NCBI RefSeq assembly: GCF_023544465.1
Contig: NZ_JALPVL010000004.1
Span: 248,001 to 312,000, forward strand
DNA from: Paractinoplanes maris
GTDB lineage: Bacteria > Actinomycetota > Actinomycetes > Mycobacteriales > Micromonosporaceae
Reading direction: 5' to 3'
DNA length: 64,000 nt
Positions 55,694-64,000 of the stretch are shown one piece after another. The translations under genes were made by a program, and so were the position numbers. Position 1 is the stretch's first letter. The number at the start of each line of letters is the position of its first letter. The notes below the pieces were generated by a model, which did no database searches, was not told the origin of the DNA, and worked only from the letters and a program-made list of their open reading frames with translations.

Positions 55694-56227
55694 ATGACAG
55701 ACGTGCAGACCACACCCGACGCCGAGGAGCTCCGCGAGGAGGAACCCCGCCGTCCGGCTACGGCCTCGACGCGCCGTCTGGTCCTGCTCGGGGCCGGTGC
55801 GGCGGGCGCCACGGCGGTTCTGGCGGCCTGCGGCACGGCCACGCCGACCACCAACAGCAACGGCACCGACTTCAGCGACACCCCCGGGCCGGCCGGCAGC
55901 GCGGGCGCCGGCAACGGCAACGCCGGTGACAACGGCGGCTCCGGCGGCACCTCGCTCGCGGCCACGGGTGACATCCCCGAGGGCGGCGGCATCATCGCCG
56001 GTGACCTGGTGATCACCCAGCCGGTGGCCGGCACGTACAAGGCGTTCAGCAAGGTGTGCACGCACGCCGGCTGCGACGTCAACAAGATCGACGGTGGCCA
56101 GATCTCGTGCCCGTGCCACAACAGCAAGTTCTCGATCGAGACCGGCGAGCCGACCTCCGGGCCGGCCACCAAGGCCCTGCCCGAGACGAAGGTCAAGGTG
56201 GACGGCGACAACATCGTCGCCGCCTGA
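55694..56227 (+). CDS. Rieske [2Fe-2S] protein, exported
   Basis: A 177-residue protein. A twin-arginine-like RR and hydrophobic stretch (TRRLVLLGAGAAGATAVL) ends in the lipobox LAAC, so it is probably a Tat-exported lipoprotein. A Gly/Ser/Asn-rich linker leads to the Rieske domain, with cluster ligands in CTHAGC and CPCHNS, followed by FSIETGEPTSGPATKALPE. It is a stand-alone electron carrier of the actinobacterial kind, not the qcr subunit, which has more membrane helices. The ATG at 55694 has GGAGGG ahead of it. It lies between uvrA and uvrC and has no evident partner oxidoreductase. Confidence 0.92.
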   Translation: MTDVQTTPDAEELREEEPRRPATASTRRLVLLGAGAAGATAVLAACGTATPTTNSNGTDFSDTPGPAGSAGAGNGNAGDNGGSGGTSLAATGDIPEGGGIIAGDLVITQPVAGTYKAFSKVCTHAGCDVNKIDGGQISCPCHNSKFSIETGEPTSGPATKALPETKVKVDGDNIVAA

Positions 56228-56292
56228 CCACTGTTTGATCGGCCGGAGGTCCGACACCGTGGCGGCGGCGACGGACCTCCGGTCGGACAATC

Positions 56293-56315
56293 ATGTCAGT
56301 CCCCCGCACTACTGT
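56293..56315 (+). promoter_or_regulatory. PafBC/RecA-NDp-like promoter of uvrC
   Basis: ATGTCAGTC at 56293-56301, eight bases, then TACTGT at 56310-56315. Seven of the nine outer-box positions fit TTGTCRGTG. The uvrC GTG begins seven bases after the -10 box. This also rules out the in-frame ATG at 56293 as a start. Confidence 0.7.
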
Positions 56316-56322
56316 TGAGCCT

Positions 56323-58578
56323 GTGCCAGACCCCTCCAGCTACCGGCCCGCGACGGGAACGATCCCCGAGTCGCCGGGCGTCTACCGCTTCCGTGATCCG
56401 GGCGGCCGCGTGATCTACGTGGGCAAGGCCAAAAACCTGCGGAACCGGCTGAATTCCTACTTCGCCGACACCTGGTCGCTGCACGCGCGAACGCAGCAGA
56501 TGGTCACCACAGCGGCCAGTGTGGACTGGGTGACGGTGGGCACCGAGGTCGAGGCGCTGCAGCTCGAGTTCTCCTGGATCAAAGAGTTCGACCCGCGCTT
56601 CAACGTGAAATACCGGGACGACAAGTCCTACCCGTTCCTGGCCGTGACCCTCAACGAGGAATACCCCCGGCTCCAGGTGATGCGCGGCGCCAAACGCAAG
56701 GGTGTGCGCTACTTCGGGCCTTATTCGCACGCGTGGGCCATCCGCGAGACGCTCGACCTGCTGTTGCGCGTCTTCCCGGCGCGCACCTGCTCGGCCGGTG
56801 TCTTCAAGCGGGCCGGTCAGATCGGCCGCCCCTGCCTGCTGGGTTATATCGGCAAGTGCTCGGCGCCCTGTGTCGGCTCGGTCAGCGCCGACGAGCACCG
56901 CGCCATCGTCGACGACTTCTGCGACTTCATGGCCGGGCGCACCGACACGTTCGTCAAGCGGCTCGAGCGCGACATGATGCAGGCCTCCGAGGAGCTCGAG
57001 TTCGAGAAGGCCGCACGCCTGCGCGACGACATCGCGGCCCTGCGCCGGGCGATGGAGAAGCAGACCGTCGTGCTCGGTGACGGCACCGACGCCGACGTGG
57101 TCGCCTTCGCCGAGGATCCGCTCGAGGCGGCCGTCCAGGTCTTCCACGTCCGCGACGGCCGGATCCGCGGTCAGCGCGGCTGGGTCGTCGAAAAAGTGGA
57201 GGATCTGACCACCGGCGATCTGGTCCACCACTTCTGCAGCCAGGTCTACGGCGGCGAGGAGGGCGAGGGCGACGTGCCGCGCGAGGTGCTCGTGCCCGCC
57301 CTGCCCGAGGACGCCGGGGCGCTGGCCGACTGGCTCTCCGACCACCGGGGCAGCCGGGTCTCGCTGCGCGTGCCGCAGCGTGGCGACAAGCGGTCGCTGC
57401 TCGAGACGGTGGCCCGCAACGCCGGCGAGTCCCTGCAGCGGCACAAGCTGCGTCGCGCCGGCGACCTGACCACCCGCAGCAAGGCGCTCGACGAGATCGC
57501 CGAGGCGCTCGGCCTCGACTCGGCGCCGCTGCGCATCGAGTGCTTCGACGTCTCCCAGATCCAGGGCACCGACGTGGTGGCCTCGATGGTCGTCTTCGAG
57601 GACGGCCTGGCCCGCAAGAGCGAATACCGCCGCTTCGCGATTCGCGGCAACCCCGACGGCAGCGGCACCGACGACCTCGCCGCGATGAGCGAGGTCATGC
57701 GGCGCCGGTTCGCGCGCTTCCGCGCCCAGCCCGGCGCCGACGCCCCCCAGGACCGCCCCGACGACGACGCCGAATTCGCCCCCACCGACGCGGACAACGT
57801 CGGCGCGGCGTCCGCCGGCCCGGGTTCGACCGGTGTGCTCACAGCCGGGGCGGAGCGCGGCGAGGACAGTTGGGCCGAGGCCGCGGCGGCCGGGGAGTCG
57901 GTGACCGAGGATGCGCCAGCTGCGGACGCGTCGGCCGGCGCCGATGTTGACGAGCAGATCGCGACCGCCGACCTGCCCGGCATCGACCCGCTGACCGGGC
58001 GGCCGCGCCGGTTCGCCTATCCACCCCAGCTCGTCGTCGTCGACGGTGGCCAGCCGCAGGTCAATGCCGTGGCCGCGGTGCTGTCCGATTTGGGCATCAC
58101 CGACGTCGCCCTGTGTGGCCTGGCCAAGCGACTGGAAGAGGTGTGGCTGCCGGGCGACGACTTCCCGGTCATCCTCCCGCGTACTTCCGAGGCGCTCTAT
58201 CTGCTCCAACGCGTCCGCGACGAGGCGCACCGCTTCGCGATCACGTTCCACCGGCAGCGCCGCTCCAAGCGGATGACCGCGTCGGCGCTCGACAACGTGC
58301 CCGGTCTGGGGGAGACCCGTCGCAAGGCGCTGCTGCGCCATTTCGGCTCCCTCAAGCGGGTGGCCGCGGCGACCCCCGAGGAGATCACCGAGATCCCCGG
58401 CATCGGCCGCCGCACGGCCGAGGCGCTGCTGGCGGCGCTGAACCCCGAGTCGGCCAAGACCGCCGAGCCGCAGGGCGAGGCCGAGCCCGGCGCCGTCCCG
58501 ACCGGGGGAGCGGGACGCACGAAGGCCGGCGCCAACCGCTCGAAGGCCGCCCGCCCCGAGGCGCCGTCGCGCAACTGA
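56323..58578 (+). CDS. uvrC: Excinuclease ABC subunit C
   Basis: A 751-residue endonuclease that cuts on both sides of a lesion with UvrB. The N-terminal GIY-YIG domain is intact ([33 protein letters not shown]). A UVR motif follows ([20 protein letters not shown]), then the RNase H-like domain ([39 protein letters not shown]) and two HhH motifs ([34 protein letters not shown]). About 92 residues of acidic, Ala-rich sequence interrupt the RNase H-like domain near residues 469-561. The usual SH of the CFDxSH block reads SQ. GTG 56323 follows a damage-type promoter and should begin a leaderless message. Confidence 0.96.
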   Translation: MPDPSSYRPATGTIPESPGVYRFRDPGGRVIYVGKAKNLRNRLNSYFADTWSLHARTQQMVTTAASVDWVTVGTEVEALQLEFSWIKEFDPRFNVKYRDDKSYPFLAVTLNEEYPRLQVMRGAKRKGVRYFGPYSHAWAIRETLDLLLRVFPARTCSAGVFKRAGQIGRPCLLGYIGKCSAPCVGSVSADEHRAIVDDFCDFMAGRTDTFVKRLERDMMQASEELEFEKAARLRDDIAALRRAMEKQTVVLGDGTDADVVAFAEDPLEAAVQVFHVRDGRIRGQRGWVVEKVEDLTTGDLVHHFCSQVYGGEEGEGDVPREVLVPALPEDAGALADWLSDHRGSRVSLRVPQRGDKRSLLETVARNAGESLQRHKLRRAGDLTTRSKALDEIAEALGLDSAPLRIECFDVSQIQGTDVVASMVVFEDGLARKSEYRRFAIRGNPDGSGTDDLAAMSEVMRRRFARFRAQPGADAPQDRPDDDAEFAPTDADNVGAASAGPGSTGVLTAGAERGEDSWAEAAAAGESVTEDAPAADASAGADVDEQIATADLPGIDPLTGRPRRFAYPPQLVVVDGGQPQVNAVAAVLSDLGITDVALCGLAKRLEEVWLPGDDFPVILPRTSEALYLLQRVRDEAHRFAITFHRQRRSKRMTASALDNVPGLGETRRKALLRHFGSLKRVAAATPEEITEIPGIGRRTAEALLAALNPESAKTAEPQGEAEPGAVPTGGAGRTKAGANRSKAARPEAPSRN

Positions 58579-58665
58579 CGTCGGTCGCGGAGGGGCCGGG
58601 TAATGCCGGCCGGGTGGTTCGGTCATGCGTAAAGCGTGGCGCAAGAACTGCCCGGCTGCGGCCCC

Positions 58666-58705
58666 TGTGGACAACGCCCGGCCGACCGGCAACCCCTGTG
58701 GACAA
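58666..58705. promoter_or_regulatory. Two DnaA-box-like nonamers
   Basis: TGTGGACAA occurs at 58666-58674 and 58697-58705, the exact complement of TTGTCCACA, the preferred box of high-GC actinobacterial DnaA. Both lie in the 16-base direct repeat CCCCTGTGGACAACGC, 31 bases apart. Confidence 0.6.
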
Positions 58706-58777
58706 CGCAAAGCATGATCCCTCGCGAGAGCGTAAGTTCGCCCCGGCCCCCGGAAGAAAGGATGGCGCGGAGCAGTT

Positions 58778-58898
58778 CGGCTGGCCGGCGGGGGTGACTC
58801 GGTCGGCAGGCGCGACGGCCGGCTTGGTCGGCAGCGTCGGGCTGCTCCAGCGGTAAGCGCGCGGCTGGCCGGCGGGGGTCATTCGGTCGGCAGGCGCG
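58778..58898. repeat. Pair of 37-base direct repeats
   Basis: Copies at 58778-58814 and 58862-58898 agree at 35 of 37 positions, both opening CGGCTGGCCGGC. The 47 bases between them and the sequence to the right hold shorter GGTCGGCA-type fragments. Confidence 0.8.
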
Positions 58899-59126
58899 GA
58901 GGTAGTTCGGTCGGCGGCGGGCAGCTTGACCGGCGAGTGCCGGGCTGGTCGGTCGGCAAGATCACGGGCTGGGGCGGAAGGTGGGGCTGGGTGTGGTTGT
59001 TGTGACAACTGGAGCCGCGGCACCGATCGGATGGATGACAGGCGTCCGAGAGGATGCCGGTGCCGGCTTCGGCCTAGGATGTTGTGTCCGCCGGGGGTGC
59101 GGGCGAAGCGACGCTGGGAGGCGTGC

Positions 59127-60038
59127 GTGACGGAGTCGATGCCGGAGTTCGTGGCCGACGCGACCGATCCCGACGAGGTGGCCACCGATCTGGTGGTCGT
59201 GACCGGCGTTTCCGGGGGTGGGCGCAGCACGGTCGCCCGCGCGCTGGAAAACGTCGGCTTCTATGTCGTCGACAACTTGCCGCAGGCGCTCATGCTCGAC
59301 ATGGCCCAGCTCGCCTTCCAGGCGGGCGGTGCCGCCCGGCGGACGGCGATGGTCCTCGACGTCCGCAGCCGCGCGTTCTCGACCGATCTGGCCGGCGCCA
59401 TCCACGCGCTGCGCGAGCGCGGCTTCTCGCCCCGGGTCGTTTTTGTCGACGCCGAGGACGACGTGCTCATCCGGCGGTTCGAGTCGGTGCGCCGGTCGCA
59501 CCCGTTGCAGGGTGACGGACGTCTCGCCGACGGCATCGCGGCCGAGCGCAAACTGCTCGCCGAGGCGCGCGAGCAGTCCGATGTGATCATCGACACCAGC
59601 CACCTGAACGTGAACCAGCTGCGCCGCCGGGTCGAGGAGCTGTTCGGCGGTGAGGACGTGCGCCGGCTGCGCATCACCGTGCTCTCGTTCGGCTTCAAGT
59701 ACGGTCTGCCGCCGGACGCCGACTACGTGATGGACGCCCGGTTCCTGCCCAACCCGTTCTGGGTGCCCGACCTGCGCGATCACACGGGCCTGGAGAACGC
59801 GGTCAGCACCTACGTCCTCGACCAGGAGGGCGCGGGCGACTTCGTGAAGACGTACGCGGGTCTGATCGCCGCCACCGCACCCGGCTTCGAGCGTGAGGGC
59901 AAGCGCTACCTGACCGTCGCGGTCGGCTGCACCGGCGGCAAGCACCGCAGCGTCGCGATCGCCGAGGAGCTCACCGCCCAGCTGCGTGACATGCGCCTCG
60001 CCGCCCACTCCTCCCATCGCGACCTGGGGCGGGAGTGA
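59127..60038 (+). CDS. rapZ: RNase adapter RapZ (YvcJ-family nucleotide-binding protein)
   Basis: A 303-residue protein. The N-terminal P-loop is GVSGGGRSTVARAL (a YvcJ-type Walker A), followed by DNLPQALMLDMA; the C-terminal RapZ domain has the conserved LSFGFKYGLPPDADYVMDAR, RFLPNPFWVPDLR and VGCTGGKHRSVAIAEEL. In E. coli RapZ adapts RNase E to the glmZ RNA; in actinobacteria the target is unclear, though the neighbours yvcK and whiA are always nearby. The GTG at 59127 has GGGAGG five bases upstream. Its stop overlaps the yvcK start by four bases. Confidence 0.96.
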   Translation: MTESMPEFVADATDPDEVATDLVVVTGVSGGGRSTVARALENVGFYVVDNLPQALMLDMAQLAFQAGGAARRTAMVLDVRSRAFSTDLAGAIHALRERGFSPRVVFVDAEDDVLIRRFESVRRSHPLQGDGRLADGIAAERKLLAEAREQSDVIIDTSHLNVNQLRRRVEELFGGEDVRRLRITVLSFGFKYGLPPDADYVMDARFLPNPFWVPDLRDHTGLENAVSTYVLDQEGAGDFVKTYAGLIAATAPGFEREGKRYLTVAVGCTGGKHRSVAIAEELTAQLRDMRLAAHSSHRDLGRE

Positions 60039-61024
60039 TCCGGCCCCCCGTTCGGGTGGTGGCCTTCGGCGGCGGCCACGGATTGAGCGCCTCGCTGCGG
60101 GCCCTGCGCCGCAGTGCCGCCCAGCTCGACCTGGACATCACCGCCGTCGTCACTGTGGGTGACGACGGCGGGTCCAGTGGCCGCCTGCTGGCCGAGCGCG
60201 ACGCGCTGCTGCCGCCCGGTGACCTGCGCCAGGCCCTGGCCGCGCTGGCCGACGACCAGCCGGTCACCCAGCGCACCGCCAAACTTCTGCAGTACCGCTT
60301 CGCCGAGATTCCCGCGGTCGGTGGCGAGGGCCCGGATCCCCTGGTCGGGCACGCGGTGGGCAACCTGCTGCTGCTCGGCCTGATGGAGATGCTGGGCGAC
60401 CCGGTGCAGGCGCTCGACCAGGCCGCGGCCATGGTCGGCGCGCGCGGCCGGGTGCTGCCGATGGCCCGGCACGCGATCGGCATCGAGGCCGACGTGCGCG
60501 GCGCCGACCCGCAGCATCCCCACGACGTTGTCACGATCCGTGGTCAGCATGCCGTGGCGGTCGCGCATGGTCACGTCGAGGCGGTCCGCATCCACCCGGC
60601 CGACCCGCCGGTCTGCGGGCAGGCCATCACCGCGATCGACGAGGCGGACTGGTTGATCTTCGGCCCGGGCAGCTGGTTCACCAGCGTGCTGCCGCACCTG
60701 ATGGTGCCGGGCCTGGCTGAGGCGATCATGAAAAGCTCGGCCCGGCGGCTGGTTACGCTCAACCTGGCCACCGAGAACGAGACGCTCGGCCTGTCGGCCG
60801 CCGACCACCTGGCCGCGCTGCACTGGTATCTGCCGGGGTTGCGGGTCGACGTCGTGCTGGCCGACGGACGCTGGGTCGGCGAGCCCGAGCCGGTCCGGCG
60901 GGCGGCCGAGTCGCTGGGGGCGCGCCTCGTGCTGGCACCGGTGGCCGTTGCGGACGGGAGCCCGAGGCATGATCCTGGATCGCTGGGCGTTGCCCTGGTG
61001 CCTGTCCTGGGTGCCGATCGTTAA
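60035..61024 (+). CDS. yvcK: YvcK/GlmR-family UDP-GlcNAc-binding protein
   Basis: A 329-residue protein of the CofD-like fold. It shows VVAFGGGHGLSASLRALRRS, the VVTVGDDGGSSGRLL block, PPGDLRQALAALAD, the HAVGNLLLLGLMEM segment and IFGPGSWFTSVLPHL. In Firmicutes and mycobacteria the family ties peptidoglycan precursor supply to carbon source and binds UDP-N-acetylglucosamine; a CofD transferase reaction is less likely, since no F420 genes are near. The GTG overlaps the rapZ stop. whiA begins 56 bases after it. Confidence 0.94.
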   Translation: MIRPPVRVVAFGGGHGLSASLRALRRSAAQLDLDITAVVTVGDDGGSSGRLLAERDALLPPGDLRQALAALADDQPVTQRTAKLLQYRFAEIPAVGGEGPDPLVGHAVGNLLLLGLMEMLGDPVQALDQAAAMVGARGRVLPMARHAIGIEADVRGADPQHPHDVVTIRGQHAVAVAHGHVEAVRIHPADPPVCGQAITAIDEADWLIFGPGSWFTSVLPHLMVPGLAEAIMKSSARRLVTLNLATENETLGLSAADHLAALHWYLPGLRVDVVLADGRWVGEPEPVRRAAESLGARLVLAPVAVADGSPRHDPGSLGVALVPVLGADR

Positions 61025-61080
61025 AGCAAGGGTTATGCGGCACTTACTGTTCAAGATCCGGCGCATGAGGTGACAACACG

Positions 61081-62061
61081 ATGGCTATGACGGCAGCGGT
61101 CAAGGATGAGCTGAGCCGGGTCGACGTGCCCAAGCCCTGCTGCCGGCGAGCTGAGATGGCGGCCCTGCTCAGGTTCGCGGGCGGCCTGCACATCGTCTCC
61201 GGCCGGGTGGTGGTGGAGGCCGAGCTCGACACGGGGGCGGTGGCCCGGCGGCTGCGGCGCGAGATCGCCGACGTCTACGGCTACCCCAGCGAGGTGCACG
61301 TCCTCGCCTCGGGCGGGCTGCGCAAGGGCAGCCACTACATCGTGCGCATCGTCAAGGACGGGGAGGCGCTCGCGCGTCAGACCGGTCTGCTCGACGTGCG
61401 CGGCCGGCCGGTGCGGGGTCTGCCGCCGCACGTGGTCTCGGCCAATGTCTGCTGCGCGGTCGCCGCGTGGCGGGGCGCCTTCATGGCCCACGGCTCGCTG
61501 ACCGAGCCCGGCCGGTCGAGCGCGCTCGAGATCACCTGCCCCGGTCCCGAGGCCGCGCTGGCCCTGCGCGGGGCGGCCCGGCGGATCGGCATCACCGCCA
61601 AGGACCGCGAGGTGCGCGGCGTCGACCGGGTGGTCATCAAGGACGGGGACGCGATCGCGGCGCTGCTCACCCGCATCGGCGCGCACGCGAGCGTGCTGGC
61701 TTGGGAAGAGCGCCGCGTACGCCGTGAGGTCCGCGCCACGGCCAACCGGCTGGCCAACTTCGACGACGCCAACCTGCGCCGCTCGGCCCGCGCCGCCGTG
61801 GCCGCCGCGGCCCGGGTCACCCGCGCCCTGGAGATCCTGGCCGACGAGGCTCCCAACCACCTCACCTCGGCCGGCCGGCTGCGCCTCGAGCACCGCCAGG
61901 CCTCGCTGGAGGAGCTGGGTGCCCTGGCCGATCCGCCGCTGACCAAGGATGCGATCGCCGGCCGTATAAGGCGTCTGCTCGCCCTCGCCGACAAGCGCGC
62001 CCGCGACCTGGGCATCCCCGACACCGAGGCCGCTGTCACCCCGGAGATGATGGCCTGCTGA
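61081..62061 (+). CDS. whiA: Sporulation/cell-division regulator WhiA
   Basis: A 326-residue DNA-binding protein found in nearly all Gram-positive bacteria. The N-terminal half is a degenerate LAGLIDADG homing-endonuclease fold without catalytic residues ([40 protein letters not shown]). The C-terminal HTH carries the DNA recognition ([39 protein letters not shown]). In Streptomyces it works with WhiB on division genes during sporulation. The ATG at 61081 is used, with GAGGTGA about eight bases upstream. It is the third gene of the rapZ-yvcK-whiA unit. Confidence 0.97.
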   Translation: MAMTAAVKDELSRVDVPKPCCRRAEMAALLRFAGGLHIVSGRVVVEAELDTGAVARRLRREIADVYGYPSEVHVLASGGLRKGSHYIVRIVKDGEALARQTGLLDVRGRPVRGLPPHVVSANVCCAVAAWRGAFMAHGSLTEPGRSSALEITCPGPEAALALRGAARRIGITAKDREVRGVDRVVIKDGDAIAALLTRIGAHASVLAWEERRVRREVRATANRLANFDDANLRRSARAAVAAAARVTRALEILADEAPNHLTSAGRLRLEHRQASLEELGALADPPLTKDAIAGRIRRLLALADKRARDLGIPDTEAAVTPEMMAC

Positions 62062-63368
<1,307 letters not shown>

Positions 63369-63369
63369 T

Positions 63370-64000
63370 TTGAAGACTCTCGACGACCTGCTCGGCGAGG
63401 GTGTCTCGGGTCGGCGCGTGCTCGTGCGCGCCGACCTGAACGTCCCGTTCGACAAGAGCAACCCCGGCGTGATCAGCGACGACGGCCGCGCCCGGGCGGT
63501 GCTGCCGACCCTGGTCGCGCTGCGTGACGCCGGCGCCCGCGTCATCGTCACGTCGCACCTGGGCCGCCCCAAGGGCGCGCCCGACCCCAAGTACACGCTC
63601 GCCCCGGTCGCCACCCGGCTGGGTGAGCTGCTCGGCTCGCCGGTGATCTTCGCCGCCGACACCGTCGGCGCGGACGCGTCGGCCAAGGCCGGCGCTCTCG
63701 AGGACGGCCAGGTGCTGCTGCTCGAGAACCTGCGCTTCAACGCGGGCGAGACCTCGAAGGACGACGCCGAGCGCGGCGCCTTCGCCGACCAGCTGGCCGG
63801 GTTCGCCGACGTCTACGTCGACGACGCGTTCGGCGCGGTGCACCGCAAGCACGCCTCCGTCTTCGACGTGGCGGCCCGGCTGCCGCACTACGCCGGCGGT
63901 CTCGTCCTCACCGAGGTCGAGGTGCTCAAGAAGGTCACCGAAAGCCCTGAGCAGCCGTACGTGGTGGTGCTCGGCGGCTCGAAGGTGTCCGACAAGCTCG
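63370..64000 (+). CDS. pgk: Phosphoglycerate kinase, 3' end cut off
   Basis: The gene starts with TTG at 63370, one base after the gap stop, and runs past the right edge; 210 codons are present. The N-terminal domain is typical: [54 protein letters not shown] and [20 protein letters not shown]. The last visible segment [15 protein letters not shown] opens the second domain. It makes ATP from 1,3-bisphosphoglycerate. Confidence 0.97.
   Translation, partial: MKTLDDLLGEGVSGRRVLVRADLNVPFDKSNPGVISDDGRARAVLPTLVALRDAGARVIVTSHLGRPKGAPDPKYTLAPVATRLGELLGSPVIFAADTVGADASAKAGALEDGQVLLLENLRFNAGETSKDDAERGAFADQLAGFADVYVDDAFGAVHRKHASVFDVAARLPHYAGGLVLTEVEVLKKVTESPEQPYVVVLGGSKVSDKL

Larger units (their letters stand above)
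58579..59126. other. Intergenic region between uvrC and rapZ
   Basis: 548 bases with no convincing gene. From left to right it holds a weak GGCCGG/CCGGCC hairpin at 58594-58611, two DnaA-box-like nonamers, a 37-base direct repeat and related GGTCGGC-rich sequence to about 58960. A possible -10 (TAGGAT at 59075-59080) for the rapZ-yvcK-whiA operon lies at its right. Confidence 0.6.

Noticed and set aside
56293..56322. ATG at 56293 as the uvrC start
   Set aside because: It lies in the outer box of the predicted promoter, and the extra ten residues precede the usual family start.
58778..58898. CRISPR-like pair of 37-base repeats
   Set aside because: Only two copies, 47 bases apart, in a GGTCGGC-rich background, and no cas genes or further units.

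Overview
The window is chromosomal DNA of a high-GC actinomycete. Several signs point to the Micromonosporaceae (an Actinoplanes- or Micromonospora-like organism): a WhiA, YvcK, RapZ, UvrC cluster running into gap-pgk; mycothiol-type enzymes; CoaE fused to a GrpB domain; an ANTAR response regulator of the PdtaR type; and many GTG/TTG starts and 4-base start/stop overlaps. The genus is an inference; nothing in the window is a species marker.

Layout. 1-8000: the end of gltD, then a leftward three-gene operon (HD/Hsp90-like ATPase, small membrane protein, Nudix hydrolase) that is the best candidate here for an undescribed conflict or stress system, then pyk and tesB. 8086-11280: a DUF308-type membrane protein, an ECF sigma factor with a membrane-anchored partner, and a LAGLIDADG/HTH gene lying against a tRNA-Leu(CAA). 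11407-19846: pdtaR, a complete branched-chain amino acid ABC operon (livJHMGF) and a polar amino acid ABC operon. 19900-31479: polA, a lone ArsR, three small leftward genes, rpsA, coaE, uvrB and a two-domain acetyltransferase. 31480-35494: a repeat-rich accessory stretch with VOC and ABM proteins, a TerC-type membrane protein behind a manganese riboswitch, an IS110 remnant and a long inverted repeat. 35495-43420: typA, a lytic transglycosylase, a divergent L11 paralogue, a ClpP-like protein without catalytic residues, a TetR/epoxide-hydrolase-like divergent pair, and SulP-MerR. 43444-52311: a GntR/NCS1/racemase operon for hydantoin- or allantoin-like compounds, a diguanylate cyclase, a metallo-hydrolase/mycothiol enzyme pair, rsgA and a large membrane protein. 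52459-64000: uvrA, a Rieske protein, uvrC, rapZ, yvcK, whiA, gap and the start of pgk.

How the genes work together. polA, uvrA, uvrB and uvrC are scattered, yet each is preceded by the same bipartite motif (TTGTC-like box, exact 8-base gap after a 9-base box, then TANNNT). This resembles the PafBC/RecA-NDp DNA-damage promoter of mycobacteria. In three of the four the start codon sits 7-8 bases after the -10 box, which implies leaderless mRNAs. Together they look like a nucleotide excision repair regulon. The two ABC operons, GltD and the pyk/gap/pgk genes form a nitrogen and central-carbon background. Short tandem repeats are unusually frequent between 27.7 and 32.7 kb and around 58.8 kb.
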